Positions 1 through 6,441 of a stretch of 7,022 bases of DNA are shown in pieces (positions within the stretch are counted from its first letter, which is position 1; each line of letters begins with the position of its first letter). The translations under genes were made by a program, and so were the position numbers. Under the pieces are notes generated by a model, which made no database searches, was not told where the DNA came from, and saw only the letters and a program-made list of their open reading frames with translations. This DNA is from Schlesneria sp. (GTDB taxonomy: Bacteria; Planctomycetota; Planctomycetia; Planctomycetales; Planctomycetaceae). The DNA is taken from contig JANXOO010000697.1 of NCBI GenBank assembly GCA_025353525.1, forward strand, positions 1 to 7,022. Reading direction: 5' to 3'.

Positions 1-2832
1 GCAGCGGTGGCGATGGCGATCGTGGCACTGCGAACAAAGAAATCAGCCTTCGTATGGGGAATGGTGATTTGCACAATCATCGCGTATCAGACATCGCCCG
101 TTTTTTTCAAAGAACTTGTCCTGCAAATTCGCGATGGAGCAGCATCTGCCGTCGGAGAATCCCGTCTTCCCTATGCGTTTTACGGACTGACGTACGCTCC
201 CCTGATCGTGGTCTTTTCAATTCTTGCGAATGCGTTAAAGCGACGTGGTCAACACCTGTTCGAGAAATCGCTCAGGCTGACCGCATCCGTCTTGCCATGG
301 ATTCTGTTCGGAGTTTCGTTCACTCATCCCAAAGCAATTCTGCCGGTCGCCCTGGTCCTGTGCCCGATCTTCGTGGGGCAAGCGGTCCTGTTTCGACAAC
401 GATTGTTCATGGTTCCGGCCGCGTTGTCCTTCCTGGCCGCCGCCTATGGGTTGCCCGGACTGTGTGAACAAGTCTTCGACTTGCCAATGTCAGCAAATGC
501 AGGGCTGGTTGTATGGTCGGTCGCGGCGGGATTGTTGTTTGTACCTGGCGTCCTGATTGATCGATGGAGTCGTTCGCTGGACTGTGATGTGTCGGCCCTG
601 CCCTTGTCGATCTGGACGCAGCAGATCTGCCAGAGAATCAGTCTGCTGGCGACGATCGCTGCCTCGGTGGCCTCGATTCGGCATATTCCGGCTCCGCCGA
701 TCATCATTCAGCCGCTGCTGTCAATCATCCCGTCGATCCTGATTATCTCGTTGCTGGTCAGTCACTCACTTCGGTGGATCAGTCCCCGGCTGTCGCAGTG
801 GACACTTGTTTTCTGCACGTATTTCGCAATGCAGTTTCGAGAGCCCGGTTCAGGATGGCTCAATGATGATGCCCCGGCACTCGGCATGATCCTGATCGGA
901 CAATGGCTGCTGAGTGACATATTGAACATTTGGCCGCAATCACGCATCTCAAGAACGTTTGCCAGACCTTTGACTGTGGTCAGCGGGGTTGGATTAACTC
1001 TTCTGTTCGGCCTGTTCGTGATCGCAGGAATGTTTGCACACGTGACGCCGATCGTGAGTCTTCCATGGCTGGCCTTCGGGTTGGTGATCGTTTGGGCTCT
1101 GGATGCGTCGCGGCGATTTTACAACCCGATCACGGCGACAATTGCCTGGTGTTCTGTGTTCGTATTTTTCAGCGGTGTCGCCTCGGCACATTTCGGACGG
1201 ATGGTAGTGAGTCCATGGTGGATGGCGATCTGGATCGCCACCGGCCTGACACTTCTCTCGATCCGACAATCGCTGATCGGAATTCTGAATTTGAATGACG
1301 TACGTTCACTCGATGAAGCGTCCGATGTGAATACGACGTTTCGTCAAAGAATTCAGGACTGGCTGTCGCCACTGGCGGCGATGATCCCTCTTCTGTTTTT
1401 TGCTGTCGCGATTGCAAACCTGTGGTATCTCGATGTCCCTCATCGAGTCGCCGGGATGCTCGCGCTGGCCGGCATGTACGCCTGCCTGCGAATCCGGAAG
1501 AGCGACCTCGCACTTCGGGATCAGTCCGAACGATTCGTTCGCGATTGCGTCAGTGCAGCGTCCATAGAGACCAGCGAGACTCGATCAGGCATATTCAATG
1601 CCAGCTTCCCTTACAACTTCTTCTGGCCGCTATTGAACTGGCAGATTCTTGCGCTGGTTGTAATGACGTGTGTGCCCCGCAACGTATCGCTCGATGAACT
1701 GACTTATGCTGAATTCAGTATTTTCGGGTTGCCACTGGCCGCGCTGGCAGGGATCAGTGCCTGGCTGTTCGAATGGAAACGGCCACGAGACCTGACCGAT
1801 GATCTCTGGATTGTCACCAAACACCAGTTATTGCTGGCAATCACGGCGACATTCATGTTGGTCGGGGCGTTGCACTGGCAAGTCTACGGGGCCTCGCATC
1901 CAACCAGTCTTGTATGGGCTGTGACAGCATGGTCGTCGCTCGTCGCCGTGCTATTGTCCGATGCGCTGCGGACTCAACAACGCGAGCGTGTCTGGCATGC
2001 ACAACTTGTGATGTTGATCGCGGCAATCTACTTCGTCATTTCCGGAACCTGGGAACTGACGAATCCGTTTTCCGCATACCTGTGTCTGATGGCGGGTTTG
2101 GCGTTCTGGATTATTGGCAATGTGACTGAATCAGCGTCACGGTTCGAAATTTTCTCGTATCCCGCCAGAATGACCGGGTTCTGGCTACCGCTAGTTGTCA
2201 TTCCATTCGCCTGCTGGAGACATGTCAACGCCGATACATCGACGTGTGTGGGCATTAACAGCCTGCCATTGCTCGGGGCAGCCGCCTTCTACTTCTGGCA
2301 AGGCATCAATCAACGCCACATTGGATTTTCGGTCCTGTCAGCGGCGATCCTGAACCTTGCCACAGCTCTGGTTTGGCACGAATTGCACTGGACCGACCCA
2401 CAATTGTTTCTGATCCCGATCGGAATCTCGGTACTGGCACTGACCGAAGTCATGAAAACCGAGATCCCTTCCGAGAATCACGAACGGCTTCGATTGGCCG
2501 GAGCACTGCTGATTCTGGTATCGCCGACATTCCAGATCGTGACCGGAAGCTGGTTGCATATTCTGACTCTGATGATTGCCTGCGTGGCCATGGCACTTTT
2601 TTCGATCGGTTTTCGAATCCGCGTCCTGCTGTATACGAGCAGTGCGTTCCTGCTCGCGGACCTGGCAGCACTGATTGTCCGTGGATCGGTCGACCACGCA
2701 AACCTGTTATGGGTGTTCGGCGTCGTCTTCGGAGCCTCGGTGATCGCTCTTGGAGCCATTTGCGAGAATCATCGTGAAAAATTACTGGGACGGCTGCGCG
2801 GCCTGGCCGCCGAACTGGAGCTTTGGCATTAG
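1..2832 (+). CDS. Giant polytopic membrane protein of unknown function (5' partial)
   Basis: The reading frame is open from the first base to a TAG at 2830-2832, giving 943 residues in the window. The first visible start-like codons (GTG at 7, ATG at 13) sit inside a hydrophobic stretch with no Shine-Dalgarno sequence, so the real start is probably upstream. Almost the whole protein is hydrophobic: I count roughly 25-30 candidate membrane spans, broken by short polar loops (for example the acidic loop encoded around 1290-1365 and a longer soluble stretch around 1495-1620). No catalytic motif, signal peptide or nucleotide-binding site is visible. The tail, a final pair of membrane spans followed by a charged amphipathic end (REKLLGRLRGLAAELELWH), resembles the ends of very large unannotated membrane proteins of cyanobacteria and planctomycetes; this is from memory, not a search. 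Such proteins are sometimes placed near DUF2339/DUF2157-like families. Function unknown. A 227-nt gap with a strong hairpin separates it from pspA, so it is probably a separate transcription unit. Confidence 0.87.
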   Translation, partial: AAVAMAIVALRTKKSAFVWGMVICTIIAYQTSPVFFKELVLQIRDGAASAVGESRLPYAFYGLTYAPLIVVFSILANALKRRGQHLFEKSLRLTASVLPWILFGVSFTHPKAILPVALVLCPIFVGQAVLFRQRLFMVPAALSFLAAAYGLPGLCEQVFDLPMSANAGLVVWSVAAGLLFVPGVLIDRWSRSLDCDVSALPLSIWTQQICQRISLLATIAASVASIRHIPAPPIIIQPLLSIIPSILIISLLVSHSLRWISPRLSQWTLVFCTYFAMQFREPGSGWLNDDAPALGMILIGQWLLSDILNIWPQSRISRTFARPLTVVSGVGLTLLFGLFVIAGMFAHVTPIVSLPWLAFGLVIVWALDASRRFYNPITATIAWCSVFVFFSGVASAHFGRMVVSPWWMAIWIATGLTLLSIRQSLIGILNLNDVRSLDEASDVNTTFRQRIQDWLSPLAAMIPLLFFAVAIANLWYLDVPHRVAGMLALAGMYACLRIRKSDLALRDQSERFVRDCVSAASIETSETRSGIFNASFPYNFFWPLLNWQILALVVMTCVPRNVSLDELTYAEFSIFGLPLAALAGISAWLFEWKRPRDLTDDLWIVTKHQLLLAITATFMLVGALHWQVYGASHPTSLVWAVTAWSSLVAVLLSDALRTQQRERVWHAQLVMLIAAIYFVISGTWELTNPFSAYLCLMAGLAFWIIGNVTESASRFEIFSYPARMTGFWLPLVVIPFACWRHVNADTSTCVGINSLPLLGAAAFYFWQGINQRHIGFSVLSAAILNLATALVWHELHWTDPQLFLIPIGISVLALTEVMKTEIPSENHERLRLAGALLILVSPTFQIVTGSWLHILTLMIACVAMALFSIGFRIRVLLYTSSAFLLADLAALIVRGSVDHANLLWVFGVVFGASVIALGAICENHREKLLGRLRGLAAELELWH

Positions 2833-2861
2833 GCGACCGGCAGAGGAAAATCGACCAATTG

Positions 2862-2926
2862 AAAGGGGGACTGGATAAAGGGTGACTGGCTCCAGGTCTT
2901 CCTGGTGCCTGTCCCCCTTTATCCAG
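2862..2926. repeat. REP-like palindromic hairpin element
   Basis: A long imperfect inverted repeat spans 2871-2926. The outer stem is 12 perfect pairs (2871-2882 with 2915-2926), followed inward by three single mismatches and blocks of 3, 3 and 5 pairs closing on a TCTT loop at 2897-2900. In all, 23 of 26 positions pair. Just outside, AAAGGGGGAC at 2862-2871 is exactly complementary to GTCCCCCTTT at 2911-2920, so a competing second pairing exists. The left arm carries a 13-nt near-duplicate (2862-2874 and 2877-2889, one mismatch). The core resembles REP elements mobilised by RAYT/TnpA-REP transposases; this assignment is recall-based. No T-run follows the stem, so it is not a textbook intrinsic terminator, though it could reduce read-through or protect the 3' end of the upstream transcript. 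Confidence 0.75.
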
Positions 2927-3010
2927 CGACTGGTATTTCCTTTCCTGCCGTCGCCTGGAAGCAGCGAAGGAACACAACTCACTGCCAGCGAGTTTTTTCA
3001 AAACCTGTTT

Positions 3011-3031
3011 GCTTGCAAGCTGGCAGCTTGC
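3011..3031. repeat. Small palindrome cluster upstream of pspA
   Basis: GCTTGCAAGC at 3011-3020 is a perfect 10-nt palindrome. Its right half also starts a second inverted repeat: GCAAGCT at 3015-3021 pairs with AGCTTGC at 3025-3031 around a GGC loop. GCTTGC therefore occurs twice as a direct repeat (3011-3016 and 3026-3031), with one complementary copy between them, so two mutually exclusive hairpins are possible. The cluster lies 28 nt before the pspA start codon and 16 nt before its ribosome binding site. It could be a dimer-binding operator, a leader hairpin, or a short dispersed repeat. The sequence alone does not decide. Confidence 0.5.
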
Positions 3032-3047
3032 GGCCTGTCTCAAGATT

Positions 3048-3052
3048 AGAGG
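3048..3052 (+). promoter_or_regulatory. Ribosome binding site deciding the pspA start
   Basis: AGAGG lies 7 nt before ATG 3060. The frame stays open further upstream to a TTG at 3009, but that codon lies in the palindrome region without a matching Shine-Dalgarno sequence, and the extra 17 residues have no counterpart in PspA. This site therefore favours ATG 3060 over TTG 3009 and over the internal ATG 3069, which would be 16 nt away. Confidence 0.7.
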
Positions 3053-3059
3053 TCACACA

Positions 3060-3734
3060 ATGTGCTGGATGGAACGTTTTTCGCTTGTAATGCGTTCAAA
3101 TTGGGCTGTCGTCATCGAACGGTTCGAAAACCCCGAACGGATGCTGAATCAATTGCTGATCGACATGGATGAAGAACTGGACTCTGTTCGACGCGGTGTC
3201 GCCGAAGCTTTGGCCGACGAAATCCAGTTGAAGAAAAAGGTCGACACGGCACGAAAAGAGAGTGACGAATGGCTGACTCGAGCCAAGGCGGCGATCGAAC
3301 GCGCGGACGATGCATCGGCAGAAGCAGCCTTGCAACAAAAGCTGATGGCAACAGAACGCGCGGACGACCTGGCGAAAGAGTACGAACGGCAACAGCAACA
3401 GACTCGCAAATTGCGAGATTCCGTTCGCAGCCTGGAAGACAAGATCCGTCAGGCAAAACAACGTCAGACCCTTCTGCTGGCACGGATCACACGTGCCGAT
3501 TCATCGCGACGGATCAATTCGGTTCTTGACCGCACAGGAAAACATTCTGCGTTCGGCGGCTTTCAAAAACTGGAAGCCAAAGTCGACCGCGCTGAAGCAC
3601 TCGAAGAAGCCTATGATCGTATGGAAGGACGCGATCCCGACGCGGACGAACTGGCTCGCCAGTTCGACGACAAACAGCGATCCGAACGATTGAAAACAGA
3701 ACTGGAAACCCTGCGTCAGACCCTTAAACCATAA
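3060..3734 (+). CDS. pspA: PspA/IM30 family phage shock protein A
   Basis: This encodes 224 residues, close to the 222 of E. coli PspA. From ATG 3060 the N-terminus MCWMERF lines up residue for residue with E. coli MGIFSRF, and the segment leading to ENPERML (residues 23-29) aligns with the EDP region after the membrane-binding amphipathic helix. Residues 30-145 form a long charged heptad-like coiled coil. AFGGFQKLEAKVDRAEALEEAYDRM (read as positions 164-188) matches the conserved third-helix region. The protein has no transmembrane span or signal peptide. Family knowledge: PspA binds stressed inner membranes and assembles into ESCRT-III-like oligomers that maintain membrane integrity; in enterobacteria it also restrains the activator PspF. 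A 14-nt exact repeat (3297-3310 and 3354-3367) encodes ERADD twice, 19 residues apart, within the coiled coil. No pspB, pspC or pspF is visible. It heads an apparent operon with the three genes downstream. IM30/Vipp1 is less likely because the usual C-terminal extension is missing. Confidence 0.93.
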   Translation: MCWMERFSLVMRSNWAVVIERFENPERMLNQLLIDMDEELDSVRRGVAEALADEIQLKKKVDTARKESDEWLTRAKAAIERADDASAEAALQQKLMATERADDLAKEYERQQQQTRKLRDSVRSLEDKIRQAKQRQTLLLARITRADSSRRINSVLDRTGKHSAFGGFQKLEAKVDRAEALEEAYDRMEGRDPDADELARQFDDKQRSERLKTELETLRQTLKP

Positions 3735-3762
3735 TTGCTTGTTGTGACAATCACAGCCTTAT

Positions 3763-3767
3763 GAAGG
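3763..3767 (+). promoter_or_regulatory. Ribosome binding site supporting a GTG start
   Basis: GAAGG is followed after 6 nt by GTG 3774. An in-frame TGA at 3768-3770 blocks any longer start in this frame, and the next in-frame ATG is at codon 54, so GTG 3774 is the only reasonable start. The ATG at 3761 belongs to another frame that ends early without coding character. Confidence 0.6.
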
Positions 3768-3773
3768 TGACCA

Positions 3774-4292
3774 GTGCCAAACAGCATTTTTCAATCGCTG
3801 CGACATTTCTTCGAATCGTGGTGGCTGAGCGACCGTATCCGGGCGTCACCCTCGGAAGGTCGCCTTCTGCGAATCCGGCCGGGAGCGATACTGGTCATCA
3901 ATGGTGTTCAGGCAGAAGTCGTATCACGCAGGATGACAGACGTTTTTTCAATTGCAGGTCAGAAAGTTTCAATCATCGGAAGTACCTCACAGCGGGACAC
4001 GGCGGATTATCCTCAATACAACAACGATCTGAACGGGCCTGACTTCAGTACTCGCGACATTCCGGACCTGCAGAAATGTTGCATGTATTCTTTTGTTTGC
4101 CTGTGCTGCGACACGCCAACGGGACACGCGGAATTGCAAATCGGATTTGCGGTCGACGGAAAGACATCGTCGATCGTCTGGAAGCACGCAGGCGAATGCC
4201 ACCTGCTTGAATCGGACGACATTGAAGTCTGGCGGAATGAAAATCCGGGATCGCGACGGGACCTGTCGAACAATTCGTCGTGGCTTCTCTGA
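3774..4292 (+). CDS. Hypothetical 172-residue protein with a cysteine cluster
   Basis: I do not recognise this protein. It starts at GTG with a good ribosome binding site, and its codon use matches its neighbours. Residues 1-20 are aromatic-rich (HFFESWW) and could form a short amphipathic helix. Residues 31-70 look like several beta strands beginning LRIRPGAILVINGVQAEVV, and residues 117-153 again look strand-rich, suggesting one or two small beta-barrel units. Between them is a dense cysteine cluster, C102, C103, C109, C111 and C112, with C142 further on; this could bind a metal or be redox-active, but no standard zinc-finger spacing is evident. There is no signal peptide or membrane span, so it is probably cytoplasmic. 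It sits 39 nt after pspA and 49 nt before the sensor kinase gene, implying cotranscription. The small-barrel pattern loosely recalls DUF4178-type partners of PspA-like proteins, but this is a weak guess needing a profile search. Confidence 0.83.
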   Translation: MPNSIFQSLRHFFESWWLSDRIRASPSEGRLLRIRPGAILVINGVQAEVVSRRMTDVFSIAGQKVSIIGSTSQRDTADYPQYNNDLNGPDFSTRDIPDLQKCCMYSFVCLCCDTPTGHAELQIGFAVDGKTSSIVWKHAGECHLLESDDIEVWRNENPGSRRDLSNNSSWLL

Positions 4293-4341
4293 TTTCGATG
4301 GCATACAATCTGCATAACAGCTGATTTTACGCAAGGGTGGC

Positions 4342-6441
4342 ATGCTCGACAATCTTCAATTGTGGGTCTTTGGCGCGGCGGCACTCGTCGACACCGTGCT
4401 GTTGTTCGCATTGCTGGAACGCCACAATTGGCGGGCTGTCACGATCTGGATGCTTCTGCTCGCTCTTGGTGTCTGGTCATGGCACGTCGGGTACTTCGTA
4501 TTGGTGCTGATTACCGATTCGGCCGGATCGCTGGCAGGCCCGATGCACTGGGCGTCGATGCTGGCGATGGCATTCGGCTTAATGCTGATGCCCAGCGCTG
4601 CTGTCCACGGAACCGGACGATTGTTGCAATATGGCCATCTTCGGACAGGCTCGCATCCCGACCCGCGGTTTATTCTTTGTTATCTTCCGATGGTACTTCT
4701 CGTATCAATGAGCCGTGCTCTCGCCTCCGATACCGGGAAGTCGTTCGTGGATTTATTGGTCGATTATCGCATCCCCTATGCGTTATGGCTTGGTCTTGTG
4801 AGCGGATTTGCATCGTACGGACTATGGCGAACCGGCAAAGTCGCCGCAGATTTCACGTCGCGCCGTTTCTACCATTTACTGGCAGTCAGCATGCTGGTCA
4901 TTGCGGCGACAGCATCGCTCTATATTTTCTCGTTGAACGGTTTTCCTGAACTGGCAGCGTATTTGAAGGTCGTCGTTATTCTGTTGCCAGTGATTCCGGC
5001 AATCCTGTTTGCCTACTTCGTCATGCGATTCCAGCTTCTGCCGGTTGTTCTTGAAAGGACGCTGGTTTACGGTGCGGTGCTTGTTGGAGCGATGCTGTTT
5101 CACCAGATTGTGTTCGTCAGAATGATGTCGTCAATCGGTGACCAGTACCAGCTCGATTTGGGACTTGTCGAAGGGTGCCTGGCCTTCCTGGTGATCCTGC
5201 TCTACCAGCCCCTTCGCGTTCGCATTGCCGAGGCGCTGCAATCGCTACTCGATTCGTCCAGATCGAGGCGGAGCGAGCGACAACGCCTGGCAGTACAACT
5301 GGCGACCAGAGCGGCCGATCCTCCCCTGGTTCTGCTGGACTGGTTCAACTCGGCAATACAGCGATCGTTCGAAACAAATCCGGGAGCGGCCTGGTTATCC
5401 GATCGCGACGGTCGCGTCTTCGAAAAAGCGGGAACAACAACCGTGTTGGGCGACGATGACGTTCGTCCAATACACAGTGCGATGGCTCGCAGCGGCAGCC
5501 CGTTCGTTACCCGATTCACAACGGTGGATCCGCTAGTGACGGAATTCCTCGATCGCGTCCGGGCCGGCGCACTGTTGCGATTCGAGCACGCTGAAGTGTC
5601 TGGACTGTTTCTGATCGGCTGCCGTCGCTGGGGGCAACCGCCAAGTGATGAAGATCTGCATGTACTGGCGCTGCTGGTCGAGCAATTCGGGATCACACTG
5701 CACAATTCCCGCCTGATCGCGATTCAGGTCGCGACAGAGCACCGTTTCCTGCAGCAGGAAAAGATGTCGACGCTCGGGTTGATCGCCAGTTCGCTGGCAC
5801 ACGAGATCAGAAATCCGCTGTCATCGATCAAGACGATCATCCGGGTACTTGCAGAAGATCTTGGCCCTGACAGTCGGTACGCCGAAGACTTGCAAATGAT
5901 CGGTGGCGAAATCGAAAGACTGTCCGCGTCAACATCCGAATTGCTCTCAGCGGCTCGTCCGCCGGGCGTCCACCTTCCACCAGCGCCACTGGCAGATATT
6001 CTTTCACCAACACTGCGATTGCTTCAGTTTCTGACCCGTCAGCGCGAGATCATTCTGGACGTGACGTTCCCGGCAGAACCGCTGATCCTGACGCTTGATC
6101 AGATTGGCCTGCGTGAAGTTGTGTTCAACCTGATCACGAACGCTGTCGACGCCTGTGGGCCTGGTGGCCGGGTGCAATTCGTCTGCCGAAGCGAATCCGG
6201 TGCGTTAATCATCGAAATTCACGACAGCGGATCGGGCATCAGGCCCGAGCAACGGGAACTCATTTTTGAACCGTTTTTCACCACCAAATCAACGGGAACC
6301 GGTTTGGGACTTTATATCGTGGCCCGTCGAGTTCGGGACATGGGAGGACAAATCGATTGCCAGAGCGTCCCCGGACAAGGGACGATCTTTCTGGTAAATT
6401 TGCCTCAGGAAAGAATCAAGGCACGGCAAATCGCACCATGA
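4342..6441 (+). CDS. Membrane sensor histidine kinase, NtrB-type core, with GAF-like domain
   Basis: This encodes 699 residues. About nine candidate membrane spans occupy residues 6-290 (roughly 6-25, 31-56, 66-87, 109-128, 144-162, 177-198, 207-229, 239-260, 271-289); the first seven resemble 7TM-type kinase sensor regions. Residues 325-460 look like a divergent GAF domain, ending in the typical GLFLIG...SDEDLHVLALLVEQFG pattern. The HisKA box SLAHEIRNPLSS carries the phosphorylatable H487. The ATPase domain has N-box N596/N600, G1 box DSGSG (628-632), F box EPFFTTK (643-649) and G2 box GTGLGL (652-657). All catalytic motifs are intact. It should autophosphorylate at the membrane and pass phosphate to the regulator overlapping its stop codon. 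ATG 4342 is preceded by AAGGGTGG (4333-4340). The multi-pass + GAF + kinase layout with an NtrC-type partner is also that of PrsK of PEP-CTERM/exosortase loci, but no exosortase gene is visible, so I leave the symbol blank. The ligand is unknown. Confidence 0.95.
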   Translation: MLDNLQLWVFGAAALVDTVLLFALLERHNWRAVTIWMLLLALGVWSWHVGYFVLVLITDSAGSLAGPMHWASMLAMAFGLMLMPSAAVHGTGRLLQYGHLRTGSHPDPRFILCYLPMVLLVSMSRALASDTGKSFVDLLVDYRIPYALWLGLVSGFASYGLWRTGKVAADFTSRRFYHLLAVSMLVIAATASLYIFSLNGFPELAAYLKVVVILLPVIPAILFAYFVMRFQLLPVVLERTLVYGAVLVGAMLFHQIVFVRMMSSIGDQYQLDLGLVEGCLAFLVILLYQPLRVRIAEALQSLLDSSRSRRSERQRLAVQLATRAADPPLVLLDWFNSAIQRSFETNPGAAWLSDRDGRVFEKAGTTTVLGDDDVRPIHSAMARSGSPFVTRFTTVDPLVTEFLDRVRAGALLRFEHAEVSGLFLIGCRRWGQPPSDEDLHVLALLVEQFGITLHNSRLIAIQVATEHRFLQQEKMSTLGLIASSLAHEIRNPLSSIKTIIRVLAEDLGPDSRYAEDLQMIGGEIERLSASTSELLSAARPPGVHLPPAPLADILSPTLRLLQFLTRQREIILDVTFPAEPLILTLDQIGLREVVFNLITNAVDACGPGGRVQFVCRSESGALIIEIHDSGSGIRPEQRELIFEPFFTTKSTGTGLGLYIVARRVRDMGGQIDCQSVPGQGTIFLVNLPQERIKARQIAP
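6438..6441 (+). other. ATGA start/stop overlap of kinase and regulator genes
   Basis: The regulator's ATG (6438-6440) overlaps the kinase's TGA (6439-6441). This 4-nt overlap is typical of translational coupling and supports a fixed stoichiometry and a cognate pairing of the two proteins. Confidence 0.9.

Noticed and set aside
2871..2926. Hairpin considered as an intrinsic terminator of the first gene
   Set aside because: The stem is strong but is followed by a mixed sequence without a T-run; the nearest T6 (2993-2998) is over 65 nt away and has no hairpin directly before it. REP-like repeat fits better.
3021..3031. TGGCAGCTTGC considered as a sigma-54 promoter for pspA
   Set aside because: It contains both TGGCA and TTGC, but they are far too close: the sigma-54 consensus needs TTGC to start 11 nt after the T of TGG. 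Other GG/GC pairs in 2833-3059 also fail the spacing.
2450..3043. 197-codon open frame on the minus strand over the end of the first gene and the intergenic region
   Set aside because: It is antisense to a well-supported coding frame, is rich in Arg/Ser/Pro from reversed codons, has no recognisable domain, and runs through the hairpin element. It is a shadow frame.
3743..3755. TGTGA-CAA-TCACA inverted repeat after pspA, considered as a CRP-like site
   Set aside because: The half-sites match CRP but the spacer is 3 nt rather than 6, it lies between closely spaced co-directional genes, and a 5-nt inverted repeat is easily due to chance.
3761..4042. 93-codon + strand frame starting with ATG 3761, overlapping the 172-residue gene
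   Set aside because: It lacks its own ribosome binding site and domain, ends early, and has poor third-position bias. The GTG 3774 frame continues to the next gene with normal codon use.
4304..4309. TACAAT as a possible -10 box for a promoter internal to the operon, before the kinase gene
   Set aside because: No acceptable -35 hexamer lies about 17 nt upstream (the sequence there is TGGCTT-like), and planctomycete promoter consensus is not well enough defined to support it.
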